From Rhizophagus irregularis (lineage: Eukaryota; Glomeromycota; Glomeromycetes; Glomerales; Glomeraceae), in contig NC_089435.1 of the NCBI RefSeq assembly GCF_026210795.1, forward strand, positions 3,596,001-3,660,000: DNA of 64,000 bases. Reading direction: 5' to 3'. Positions 55,122 to 64,000 of the stretch are shown piece by piece; the first letter of the stretch is position 1, and every line of letters starts with the position of its first letter. The translations under genes and the position numbers were made by a program. Below the pieces are notes generated by a model. It did no database searches. It saw only the letters and a list, made by a program, of their open reading frames with translations, and had not been told where the DNA came from.

Positions 55122-56420
55122 CTCAATATCGAGCTCCTTACGAACGACCTCCACCAGGCAGTCCTCTTACCTATGGACAAACCTCGCGGGGCGACTATAC
55201 TTCTGGTAGTACTTCCACACAACGTACAGCTTATATGGCTCCTAGACCACGGCAGGTTATGGTACACCTTTGGTATATCACCAATGGCAAAAATTGACAA
55301 CTCTTTTCATTGGAGGGATATCACCGGGAGTAACTGATGATTGGATGGAAAAAAATCTCAAAGGTAGTGATCAATTATTTAATTTTTTTGGTGGGCAAAT
55401 GAATGCTATATATCGAAGTTGGCGATGATTTTCCAATCGAAGGGATGGGGATTTTAATGTACACTATATTATCAAATTAAGAAAAAACTTTTATATAATT
55501 TTCTTACGACCTAAAACGCATATTATTTTGGATGCTAAAAACTTTTTCCCAGATAGCCTTCGAATTTATCTTAGTCTTGAAAGTTTTAATGCACTTATTG
55601 GGCGCATGAACATCTTCAGGTGTGATTTTATCAAATACTTTAGCTGACAATTTATTTTTGTTTTTTTTTTTATTTGCTTATCTGGCGATTGCAAAGACTT
55701 GTGGTACATTAAAATCTTGGAAACGAGTTAAAGACCAATCCGGAAATCCAAAGGTTTTTGAATTTGCGGAATATGCTGATGTTGATAGACAGTGTACTGC
55801 GTGCTTTGCATGTACTTGGTGGTGAAGGTTCGGGTGATGATAAAAAGTTAATAGTAAGCAATCAACTTCTTGATTACTTTTGATCCTAATTTTTCATCTA
55901 CTAAATACCATTTTATCCACACATATTATAGGTTAGATGAAAATACAAGAAAATGATATATTGCTCAATATGAAGCTTCAAGGCTGGGAACGGTGGTCTG
56001 TATTAAACTATAGAAATAATTTTTTTCTTTTTTTTTAGCTATCATAATTGATGTCAATTATTGTTTTTCAGCATGATACAGAGTTAGATAAAAATGCGTT
56101 GTTGAAGACATGACTAAGTTACAGGATAAAACGATCTGTAAATTTGCAGCATGAAAATAAACTAGCTCATCGAACATCACCAGCTACAGAAATAAAAACA
56201 GAGCATGGAGAAAAGAATGATGACACAGATTTACTGATCTTCCTCTAGATCAAAAGGATCTTCGTTATTTACCGAGAAATAGCATTCTTCCGAGAACGTC
56301 TTTGCAGAAATTTTTTAAATTGAAACCAAATCTTGACCAAATCGCATGTTCATATTAAATTTAAAGCAAAGTTATGGCCAAAACTCAGTTTCGACTTAAT
56401 TAAAATTCTTCAAGATGCAG
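55122..56420 (+). pseudogene. RBM25-like RNA-binding protein gene, decayed
   Basis: After a TTTCATAG acceptor at 55121: QYRAPYERPPPGSPLTYGQ and TAYMAPR, a one-base shift, then TPLVYHQWQKLTTLFIGG and ISPGVTDDWMEKNLK. After a gap of about 300 bp come TCGTLKSWKRVKDQSGNPK and VFEFAEYADVD, then DENTRK, a stop and YIAQYEASRLGT, then HDTELDKNAL, and late pieces such as LPLDQKDLRY and REIAFFRER. FxGxISPGVTD...CGxxxSWKRVKD...GFxEY is the RRM of RBM25, a splicing factor that binds exonic enhancers in the nucleus; the order of pieces agrees. In-frame stops, frame changes and a DR-in-place-of-DG style erosion after EYADVD show that it is dead. A functional copy should exist elsewhere in the genome. Confidence 0.75.
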
Positions 56421-57059
56421 TTACTGCATATTAAGACGATCGATAGTTTATTTTAATCGATCTCATTTCGAAGCCATAAATATATTAACAAAAAATTTTA
56501 AATTTATATTATCTAATTTTAAATTTATATTATCGAAATTTTAAATTTACATTATCAAAATTATAAATTATAGTTAAATTAATATTATCAAAATTTTAAT
56601 AAATTAGTAAATTAGTAGTATCGAAATTAAATAAATTAATATTATGGATATTAACAATTTATTATCAAAATTTTAAAAATTTAATAAATTGATATTATGA
56701 AAATTGTAAAAATTAAATATAATTGTATTAAAGTACTATTTTCGAAACTCTAAATAATTAATATCTAATAATATAATAATACATATTTTGAATGTACATA
56801 TCGTTTCTAAGATCATGACTGTTACAAATGTACACTATTAAGTTAAGTCCAAGCCACACTGGGGTCAATTTGGTTTGACTTGATGCTCCGAAGTCATTCA
56901 GTTCAGTTCGGCTTGAAAAAATAAGCCAATAGGGGTCAATGGGGTAATGGAGTCGATGAAACTAATATTATATTTCGATCTAATTTTTGTAATTTTCATA
57001 AAAGAAATTAAAAACGTAAGTACCATTTCAAAGAATTAATCCCTCTCCAGCTCCCCAGT
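56421..57059. repeat. AT-rich degenerate tandem repeat
   Basis: 56490-56720 repeats AAATTTATATTATC and related words about every 30 bp. 56840-56960 is less AT-rich (CAATTTGGTTTGACTTGA, AGTTCAGTTCGGCTTG), with loosely related words at 57740-57850. Confidence 0.45.
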
Positions 57060-57440
57060 TGGCTGTGCTCACCTAAAATAAAAGAAAAGATAATAATATC
57101 TTTTCTTTCAATAATAATATTACCTTCCATTCCCTTTACCTAAGGAGCCGGTACCTATAAAATAAGAAAGAAACATTAGTAACATTCTACTAACGTTTCC
57201 TAAATTTCTCTAATTTCAACCAACCCACCTTCCATGTTCAGAAATTGGAACTTCAGACGTCCAAAACTGGTATTCCAATAAATACGCGCCCTAAAAAATA
57301 AAAGAAAAAAAAATGCACACAAATAAATTAATCATTATATTCTCCTACTTCTAAATTCTAACCAACATACTTTTTATGTCTTAAATCCAAAGTTCACAAG
57401 TCCAAAAACTTGGTATTCGTGTCCTAAATAGTAAAGAAAA
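57060..57440. repeat. diverged tandem repeat, unit about 120 bp
   Basis: Units share CAACCAACCCACCTTCCATG or CTAACCAACATACTTTTTATG, then GTCCAAAAACTTGGTATTC and CCTAAAAAATAAAAGAAAAA. The CCTAAAAAAxAAAAGAAA block also occurs in the composite repeat. Confidence 0.5.
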
Positions 57441-59076
57441 AGATAGTTAATATTTTTCTGTAAAAATTACAATACTCTCTTCTGACCATTATACTTTCCA
57501 TAGTTCTCTAAATCTAAAAATAAAATGAACACAAGAATAGTTAAAAATAAAACTGAGTATATAGAATATATAGAAAATGTAAAAAACTTGGTCTAAAAAA
57601 AACATTACAAAAAAAAAATCTTTTTTTTTAATGTCTTTTTTAAAAAAAAAATGTATCAGTAATAACTTAGTCTGATCATTGAAGTACACAAAAAAATCCT
57701 GATATCTTTTTTTTTTAATAATAAATTGCCATTGACTCCATCAGTCCAATCAGCCTGCCAGTTCAACTTGGCTTTGTTCAACTTGAGCTTTCAAGTTGAT
57801 GGGATCCGGTTTGGTTCAGCTTGACTTTGGCTTCAAGTTGAGCCACTATTCAAACTAATCAATGATAATAAAAGTAATAAAAGTAAAATATTAATCATTT
57901 CAATGATAAAATATCCCCATACAATCGCAAGTATCTAAATAATTCTCCTACGTCATTTGTATACCAGGAACTGAAAAATAGAAATCATGTCTATACTAGA
58001 AGCTATCATACTGGAGTGAGTGGAGTCTAAGACATCCACAACATATAAGCATCTTGTTGGGAAATAAAAAGAACAGCTAAAAAGGGTTATTCTGTTCATT
58101 ATCTTCTTACTAGTGCTGAATGGGAAGGTGGGATGAAAGCAGTGCGCCAAAGTACTGGTCTATACTGGAGCCCAAGTGTTCAAAATAATTGTTCTAAAGG
58201 GTGAGCCAGTTCTAATACTACATCTATAAAAAATTTTTCAGAAAAATGAATGTATATCTGAGTTGTATCTTCAGATGCATTTCTTTCATTTTCTTCATTT
58301 GATATTTGTAAAGATACCTTTAATTTTGCTATGACGGTGTCTAAAATAAGTATGATGTGGATTAAATGAAGTTAACGATTTTGAAACATTTTAACAAGTA
58401 AAAAAAGTGTGTGAAAAATCAATTTATTTCGTATGATACTTGTAATATTTTAATTAAATCAATTACATAATATCATAATAAAAGAAAATAATTAAACTTT
58501 ATTTGACTAATGCTTTTATATTAATTGAAAAAGTATACGAAAATAAGTGCTGTACATTGATTAAACTAGCTTATTATAGTATAAATTAATTAAATAGTCA
58601 GTAGAAATTAACTAACTTTTTATATTAAATTAAAAAAAAGCATACGAAAAAAAATATTGTATATTGAATTAAACTAACTAAATATAGACTAATTTAAATA
58701 AAATACGTACTGACATAATTTGATTAATTTTTATACTAAATTAAAAAAGTATAAAAAGTACTGCGTATTGAATTAAACTAACTAAATATAGTCTAAATTA
58801 ACTAAAAATACATACTGACATAATTAGTTAATTTGTATATGATTAGCGAAAAAAAAAAATACTATTTAAGATCAATTTTTAAGTACATGATTAGCAAAAA
58901 AAATACTATTTTTAAAATTAAAAAAAAGTATGTGATTAGTGAAAAAAAAATACTATTTAAAAAATTAAAAAAAGTACATGATTAGCAAAAAAAAATATTA
59001 TTTAATTTTTAATCAAGAGATATTTGACAAATAAAATAAAATAAATATTTTATTTACATAAATATTCAAATTAAAA
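57441..59076. other. gene-free stretch
   Basis: 57720-57850 is a GC-richer patch. 58540-59000 repeats AAAAAAxTACTATTTAA, GTACATGATTAGC and TTGAATTAAACTAACTAAATA several times. No gene. Confidence 0.45.
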
Positions 59077-60123
59077 ATGCCTCAAACTCATGGACGTAGC
59101 AGTACTAGAAAAGATGAATCTTCTCACAAAAAATCCAAAACCAAATGTGGACGTGGACGAAATAATACATCTCAAGATGAACAATTTCAAACTGCTAACT
59201 GTGGACGTGGCTGTGGACATGGACGTTAAAAAAGTGACACATCTCTTACTAAAAAGAATCCACATCTTTTAAATAAAATTTTAGAAGATAGTGATTATGG
59301 TAAAGATTTAATGGAATAATCATTTTCTTGTCCTTTTAATTTGTTATCTCCAAATAAACAATATGTGTACTTCTATTCTTTTAGATGATCTTGATAGTGC
59401 ATCAGTCCACGTCCAGAATCTAGGGCTTTGAATACATCAGCTTCTTTACGTGATATTCATAAAAATATGGATGAATTTGATAGTACATCAGCTTCATATC
59501 CAGAATCTTTACAAGAAATTAATAGGAATACAGATGATCTTGAAAATTCATTGGCTCCTTCATGTCCAAGATTTAGAAATTCAGATCTTTCAACTCCTTT
59601 ACATGAAGTTCCAAGATCTAGGAATTCAGATATATCAACTCATTTATGTGAAGTTCATACTAAAAATACAGACGATCTTGAAAATTCATTGGCTCTTTTA
59701 CATTCAAAATCTAGGAATTCGGATCTCTCAACTCCTTTACGTGAAGTTTCAAGATCTAGGAATTTGGATACATCAACTCCTTTACGTGAAGTTCATAGAA
59801 ATACAGATGAACTTGATAGTGTATCAGCTCATTCGCGTCCAGAATCAAGAGATTTAAATACATCAGCTTCTTTATGTTTGATTAATACATTTGCTTCTCC
59901 TACACTTCCACCATGTTTTAATGACATGGATACGATCTTTCAGCTCACCACTTGGCTATGTGCGAATCCAAATGTTCTTCAATTTGCTAATAATAATGCT
60001 ATATATTCATCAATGCAAACATCTCTCGCAAATGGGCAACAGTTCACACCATCAAATTTAGCAAATCCAACAGCATTACAATTGCAATCACCATTGCAAG
60101 AAGACAAAGTAAGAATTCTTTGA
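59077..60123 (+). pseudogene. RG-rich / Ser-Thr repeat protein gene with two lesions
   Basis: Exon 1 is 59077-59299 (phase 1), then a GT/AG intron 59300-59384, then exon 2 from 59385. Exon 1 reads MPQTHGRSSTRKDESSHKK, then CGRGRNNTSQ and NCGRGCGHGR, followed by an in-frame TAA (59227-59229), and continues in the same frame with KSDTSLTKKNPHLLNKILED. Exon 2 begins DDLDSAS, shifts by one base near 59412, and is then open to 60123. It has repeats such as RNSDLSTPLREV, NTDDLENSLA and PESRDLNTSASL in four or five copies. The basic RG segment suggests nucleic-acid binding. Repeats of about 30 residues follow, then a Gln/Asn-rich end. Family unknown. The single TAA and one-base shift may be recent. 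Confidence 0.5.
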
Positions 60124-60356
60124 TAGCATTAAGTAGAGCAAAATCTAAATTAATAGTCATTACAACCAATGAAATGCTTGATCCTGATGACATAGAAATA
60201 TTTGCAAATAAAAAAATAAGTGAAGGATTAGAATTCCTTCATATGGTGAAAAACATGTACAAGATGTACATGATTTACAAGAAAAAGATCCCCGTTGTCG
60301 ACAATAGTAAAAGAAAAAGGTGGAGGAAAGAAATAGCAATAAATATTAAAACATAA
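60111..60356 (+). pseudogene. SF1 helicase C-terminal fragment (motif VI)
   Basis: NSLIALSRAKSKLIVITTNE matches motif VI of Upf1/Dna2-like superfamily 1 helicases (V-A-L-S/T-R-A-K followed by a beta-strand). The frame is open to 60356 with DPDDIEIFANKKISEGLEF and a lysine-rich end, and lacks all other helicase motifs. It is joined, one base out of frame, to the end of the repeat protein at 59077-60123 (LQEDKV|RNSL), so either a fused gene has lost its frame or a deletion brought the two together. Confidence 0.5.
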
Positions 60357-60597
60357 TTATTTAACGTATACTTTTGTCATAAAACATACTGTATATTAAA
60401 TTTGCATCATATCTTAAAAAATAAAACTATAACAGATAACGTTCACGGTTTTTTAATTTTAAACAAAATTTCATCTTAGTATTATTATCATAATATTTTT
60501 CAATTTTGAAATAAGATTTTCAGAATGATGATATCTGACTACCTGTCAATATTTTTTCGTATTCTGACAATTTATTACAATATTTAAAGGAAGACGT

Positions 60598-60675
60598 AAA
60601 TAAAGAAAGGGCCTAAGAAGACCTAATAAAGAGAAGACCTAGACAGAGAGAAGATAGATCTAAAAAAGAAAAGAA
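60598..60675 (-). repeat. reversed single copy of the 7.4-8.3 kb repeat block
   Basis: CGTAAATAAAGAAAGGGCC, AGAAGACCTAATAAAGAGAA and GACCTAGACAGAGAGAAGAT are the reverse complement of the pyrimidine block at 7441, 7588 and 8247. Confidence 0.75.
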
Positions 60676-60935
60676 TATTATAAGGTTTAGTAGCGTACAA
60701 CTATATATTAAAGCTTAAATTGTTGATAATTGTCAATATGAACCTATGTATGCATCTATTAGTTACACCTATTTTAAAGAACTTGACAAATTCTTCTAAT
60801 AAAGACTATTTCATTTCGTAGTATGTCCAGTAAAAAATATTACGCAAATTCGCATATCATCTTTGGTGAGATAATCTGAATCGTTAATAAATACTCCACT
60901 GACATTAATCCTTTAGCATTATTTTATAATAAAAA

Positions 60936-62039
60936 CTAGGCGTAACCCGTCGCATTGCGCCGGGGATGATACTTGCTCATCAAGTAAGAGAGTAATAATA
61001 ACACACTTTTATTCCATTTGCCATGCAGTGTAAATAGGTCTAATTTTTACTATTATTATGATGGCATTAGTAGGAAATAAATGTAATAAATTACACAATT
61101 TGCATGATTATACAAATAACTAAGTATATGAAATATTATTATTAAATGAAAATTTTATTTATCACACGAAACAAATTTTGCAGTACTGTGAAAATTTACA
61201 AATTCATTACAAAAACGATTTTGTATAAGTTACAAAAAAAATCATTTTTTTTATCTTAAAAAATTCCATAATGGCATTAAAAAAAATTACATCCTCTAGA
61301 AAAAAAAATATCTCACTAATTAATATGAAAAAAAAATTCTCAGAAAAATTAATTATAATGATCTATTGTTAATGTTAGTTTATTATTGAGTTTGATAAAA
61401 TAAAATAACATTATTATTAATAATAAAAATTGGGAAAAAAGGAAATTGCCGTGGAGCCGCAACATCGATCTGATCACCGATCCAAACCTAAATGGTGAAT
61501 GAATGTATTTGGGAAAAAAAAAATTCGGCTTGAAAGAAAAAAAGCCAAACCGAAAAAGGAAAAGGGGAAAAAATTTTGGATTGGAAAAAAGCAACCGGAA
61601 AAAAACAAAATGAAAAAAAAATTTTGTGAGGAGGAATAAAGAGAAAAATCGGGTTGAAAAAAGAAATTGAAAAGGAAAGAGAAAAAATAAAAAAAATTCG
61701 AAAGAAAAAGAAAAAAAATTGGGGGAAAAGAAAAAGGATAAAGAAATAAATCGGTTTTAAAAAAAAATAAGTACTGAAAAAAATTCTGAAAAAAAGGACA
61801 ATAATTTGGTCCAAAAAGACCGTTAATAATATGGTCTAAAAAAAAGATCGAATTAAAATTTTTAAAAAAAGAAAAAAAAGGGAAAGAAAAAGGTGTTTCG
61901 AAAGAGAAAAGGGGAAATTTGAAAAAAAAAGAACGAACCATTTGGTTAAAAAAATAAATAATTGATTAACCGGAATTGAACTAGATGTACAACATGACTT
62001 GCCGAACAAGCGGACACAAACACCATTTTTTTTAATAGA
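60936..62039 (-). mobile_element. candidate non-autonomous Helitron (about 1.1 kb)
   Basis: On the minus strand the left end reads CCCGGCGCAATGCGACGGG, a hairpin, then TTACGC, then CTAG and a T. This is the Helitron 3' terminus (hairpin, short spacer, CTRR, insertion before T). The other end reads TCTATTAAAAAAAATGGTG on the minus strand, preceded by A, fitting a 5' TC after A. There are no terminal inverted repeats or target duplication, as expected. The interior (61480-61960) is strongly purine-rich on the plus strand. No Rep/helicase ORF. The right border could be 62039 or 62043. Confidence 0.5.
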
Positions 62040-62393
62040 TAGATTAATTAAGGAAAAATTTTATACATTGATACAAAAATTTTTATAAATATATTTTAAT
62101 ACGAATGATTCTAAACAAAGTCTTATCAAAAAATTTAGGTAAATAAAAGCAGAGATTGCAGTGTCAATGGAATTGTACTATTATGAATAACCTTTAAGAA
62201 AATAAAACGTGCAAATACTTACTAGCATGTGTCTATAACTAATTAGAAGGTACTAGATACTGTCCGGAATTTTAAAATTTTGCTCCAGTAGTCTTTATAT
62301 TTATTTTATAATTGATCTATAAAACTGAAAAAGAGAAAATTGTTAACCTATGTACACTCAGTTAAGCAAGCATCGAGCATTATCATCTAACGA

Positions 62394-62817
62394 CCAGAAG
62401 CCAACAATTAAGGATTAAAGGATAATATCCTCAGCATAGGGGTGTTCGGCGAAATTAATGATAAAAGGCATTCGAAAATAATGGTAAAAAACCCTATTTA
62501 ATGCTGTAGGCCTCACCAGACATTATCATGTTTGTGTATTGACCTCAAAGTACTACCCGTGTATCCTATAATCAAAGACAACCAGGCATAAACACAACCA
62601 GAAGCCAACAATTATTAGGATTAAAGCACGTGGAGATAATATCCTCAGCATAGGGGTGTTCGGCGAAATTAATGGTAAAAGGCGTTTCGAAAATAATGGT
62701 AAACCCTATTTCTCCTCACTAAACGCTGTAGGCCTCACTGGATACTATCATGTTTGTGTATTGACCTCAGAGATACTATCCATGTATCCTATAATTGAAG
62801 ACAACCAGACATGAACA
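62394..62817. repeat. tandem duplication, unit 204 bp, two copies
   Basis: CCAGAAGCCAACAATTA starts at 62394 and again at 62598. Both units share ATATCCTCAGCATAGGGGTG, TTCGGCGAAATTAATG, GCTGTAGGCCTCAC and CATGTTTGTGTATTGACCTC. Small indels separate them, so the duplication is not very recent. No ORF. Confidence 0.8.
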
Positions 62818-64000
62818 GATAAAAATAACACGCTCACTTGTGAATTTAAGACCTCAGTTTCTTGTTCCACTTGATTTTCTATTCGGGTGAAAGATCTAAT
62901 GAAATTTCATTACTTCTTTTTTTCACCAACTAATGACTACTAATGTTGGCTTGACCAGAAATGCTTAAGTACAAAGTGTACAAAAAGATTAGTGCACTCG
63001 TTAAGCAGGTAACCCTTACAGTCATCCAAAGTCTGACGATAAACATGAAATTACCTACCCTCTCTACCTGGAGATGATTTCGTAAGTTACTGTTACTGCG
63101 CCACACAAGAAAGCAAAGTAGTTGTTTATTCTTGACCGACTTTTGTTGTTCGTATGGGCCGTCCCGTCATCTTTTTTTTGTTAGAAGAGTTTAGAACTCG
63201 GAAACAACATTATTATTAGCTTTTTATTCATATTGGAGACATAGTGATAGGGTTTTAAGTTCATGTCTAAGTCTATAAACATATCATCATGTAAAAAACT
63301 TTGAAGCGTATTGTTAGGTATGTAACGCTTGAAAAATTTTTGATTTCGCAAAAATTTCTAATATATTTCTTTGTTGGTTTGTGTGTTTATTGGTAAGAAA
63401 ATTTTATTGGTAAGAAAAAAAATTTTTGTAAGAAAAAAAAAAAAGGAAATAAGGTCATTTTATATGTTTAATAGCAATAGTATATTTTGTTTACAATGAC
63501 TCATTACAGCACTACAGTTGATGTGATCAATCTATCTATATTTGTCAATAATTAATCATCGCGTCGACACGTCGCGTAACATTTTAAGAGTTTCATGTGC
63601 ACTCTCATATTAAATATATACAATTTATTTAAATTTAAATAGTTATCTTTTATACAGGACAATAGGACATGTAGACATAACTAAAAAAAAAAAATTTATA
63701 TTACGGTCACTTCTGTTGAACAAGTTAATTGTACTAATTACCGAAAATTTCTTCATTAAAAATCAATATCACGAAATGATCCAATTAGAATTCATCAAAT
63801 TGTCGATATCTTCAAAGGTATTATAACGATATTATACAAATCATCTGTTTTAAAACTGTAAATTTTATTTAGCTTTTCTAAGTCTGGTTCTATTTTCCAT
63901 CTGGTGACACAACTAGTGTCGGTAAGAAATTTCTCTGTCTGCCACTCTCTGCCCTGATGTCTCGCAGTATCTGAAGGACGTCTACTCCTAAAAAATACAG
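62818..64000. other. gene-free right edge
   Basis: AT-rich with a few less AT-rich patches (63000-63180). No gene or element recognised. Confidence 0.4.

Noticed and set aside
57953-58150. 65-codon minus-strand ORF
   Set aside because: No domain, repeat or splice context; length is within chance for this composition.
61474-61941. 155-codon Phe/Ser-rich minus-strand ORF
   Set aside because: It is the antisense of a polypurine tract with no start context or domain; strand composition explains it.

Overview
The window is AT-rich, intron-bearing eukaryotic DNA. Its gene families (TKL-type kinases with cysteine-rich N-termini, F-box proteins with divergent leucine-rich repeats, BTB, KH/CCCH and RBM25-like fragments) and its dense burden of MITEs, solo LTRs, LINE pieces and satellites match an arbuscular mycorrhizal fungus of the Rhizophagus/Glomeromycotina type. 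That assignment rests on recognised family style, not on a database search.

Layout. 0-10 kb: a dead Tc1/mariner piece, a dead BTB gene, a four-exon kinase gene (3.66-6.04 kb) whose 5' end looks frameshifted, a G-rich minisatellite (7.4-8.3 kb), and kinase debris broken up by palindromic MITEs. 10.9-15.5 kb: two F-box paralogues in tandem; a third lies at 49.3-50.7 kb. 16.7-18.9 kb: copy A of a composite repeat built on a 55-bp hairpin-bearing satellite; copies B and C are at 41.1-42.0 and 45.2-47.35 kb. 19.4-22.9 kb: decayed minus-strand genes, one split by a hAT-type MITE, then a retroelement-like ORF with an RRM-like N-terminus. 23.8-24.3 kb: polypyrimidine tandem repeats. 25.8-27.0 kb: a broken KH / 38-residue-repeat / CCCH gene. 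29.1-31.8 kb: a broken multi-exon gene ended by a second retroelement copy that itself carries a solo LTR. 32.0-33.0 kb: a dead inverted paralogue of the first kinase. 35.4-35.7 kb: two tandem minus-strand tRNA-like genes. 37.9-40.2 kb: an intact-looking four-exon kinase. 42-45 kb: a pogo-like MITE and a LINE 3' end. 54.0-54.3 kb: a two-exon small secreted peptide gene with a dibasic site. 55.1-56.4 kb: a dead RBM25-like gene. 59.1-60.4 kb: a broken repeat-protein gene running into a helicase motif VI fragment. 60.9-62.0 kb: a Helitron-like element. 62.4-62.8 kb: a tandem duplication.

The genes that look functional are the F-box trio (substrate adaptors for SCF ubiquitin ligases), the 37.9-kb kinase (signalling) and the secreted peptide. 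The F-box trio shares an upstream motif and an acidic, tyrosine-rich C-terminus. Most of the rest is a record of transposon insertion and gene decay, with several insertions dated relative to each other by exact target-site duplications and one by an empty-site comparison inside the window.
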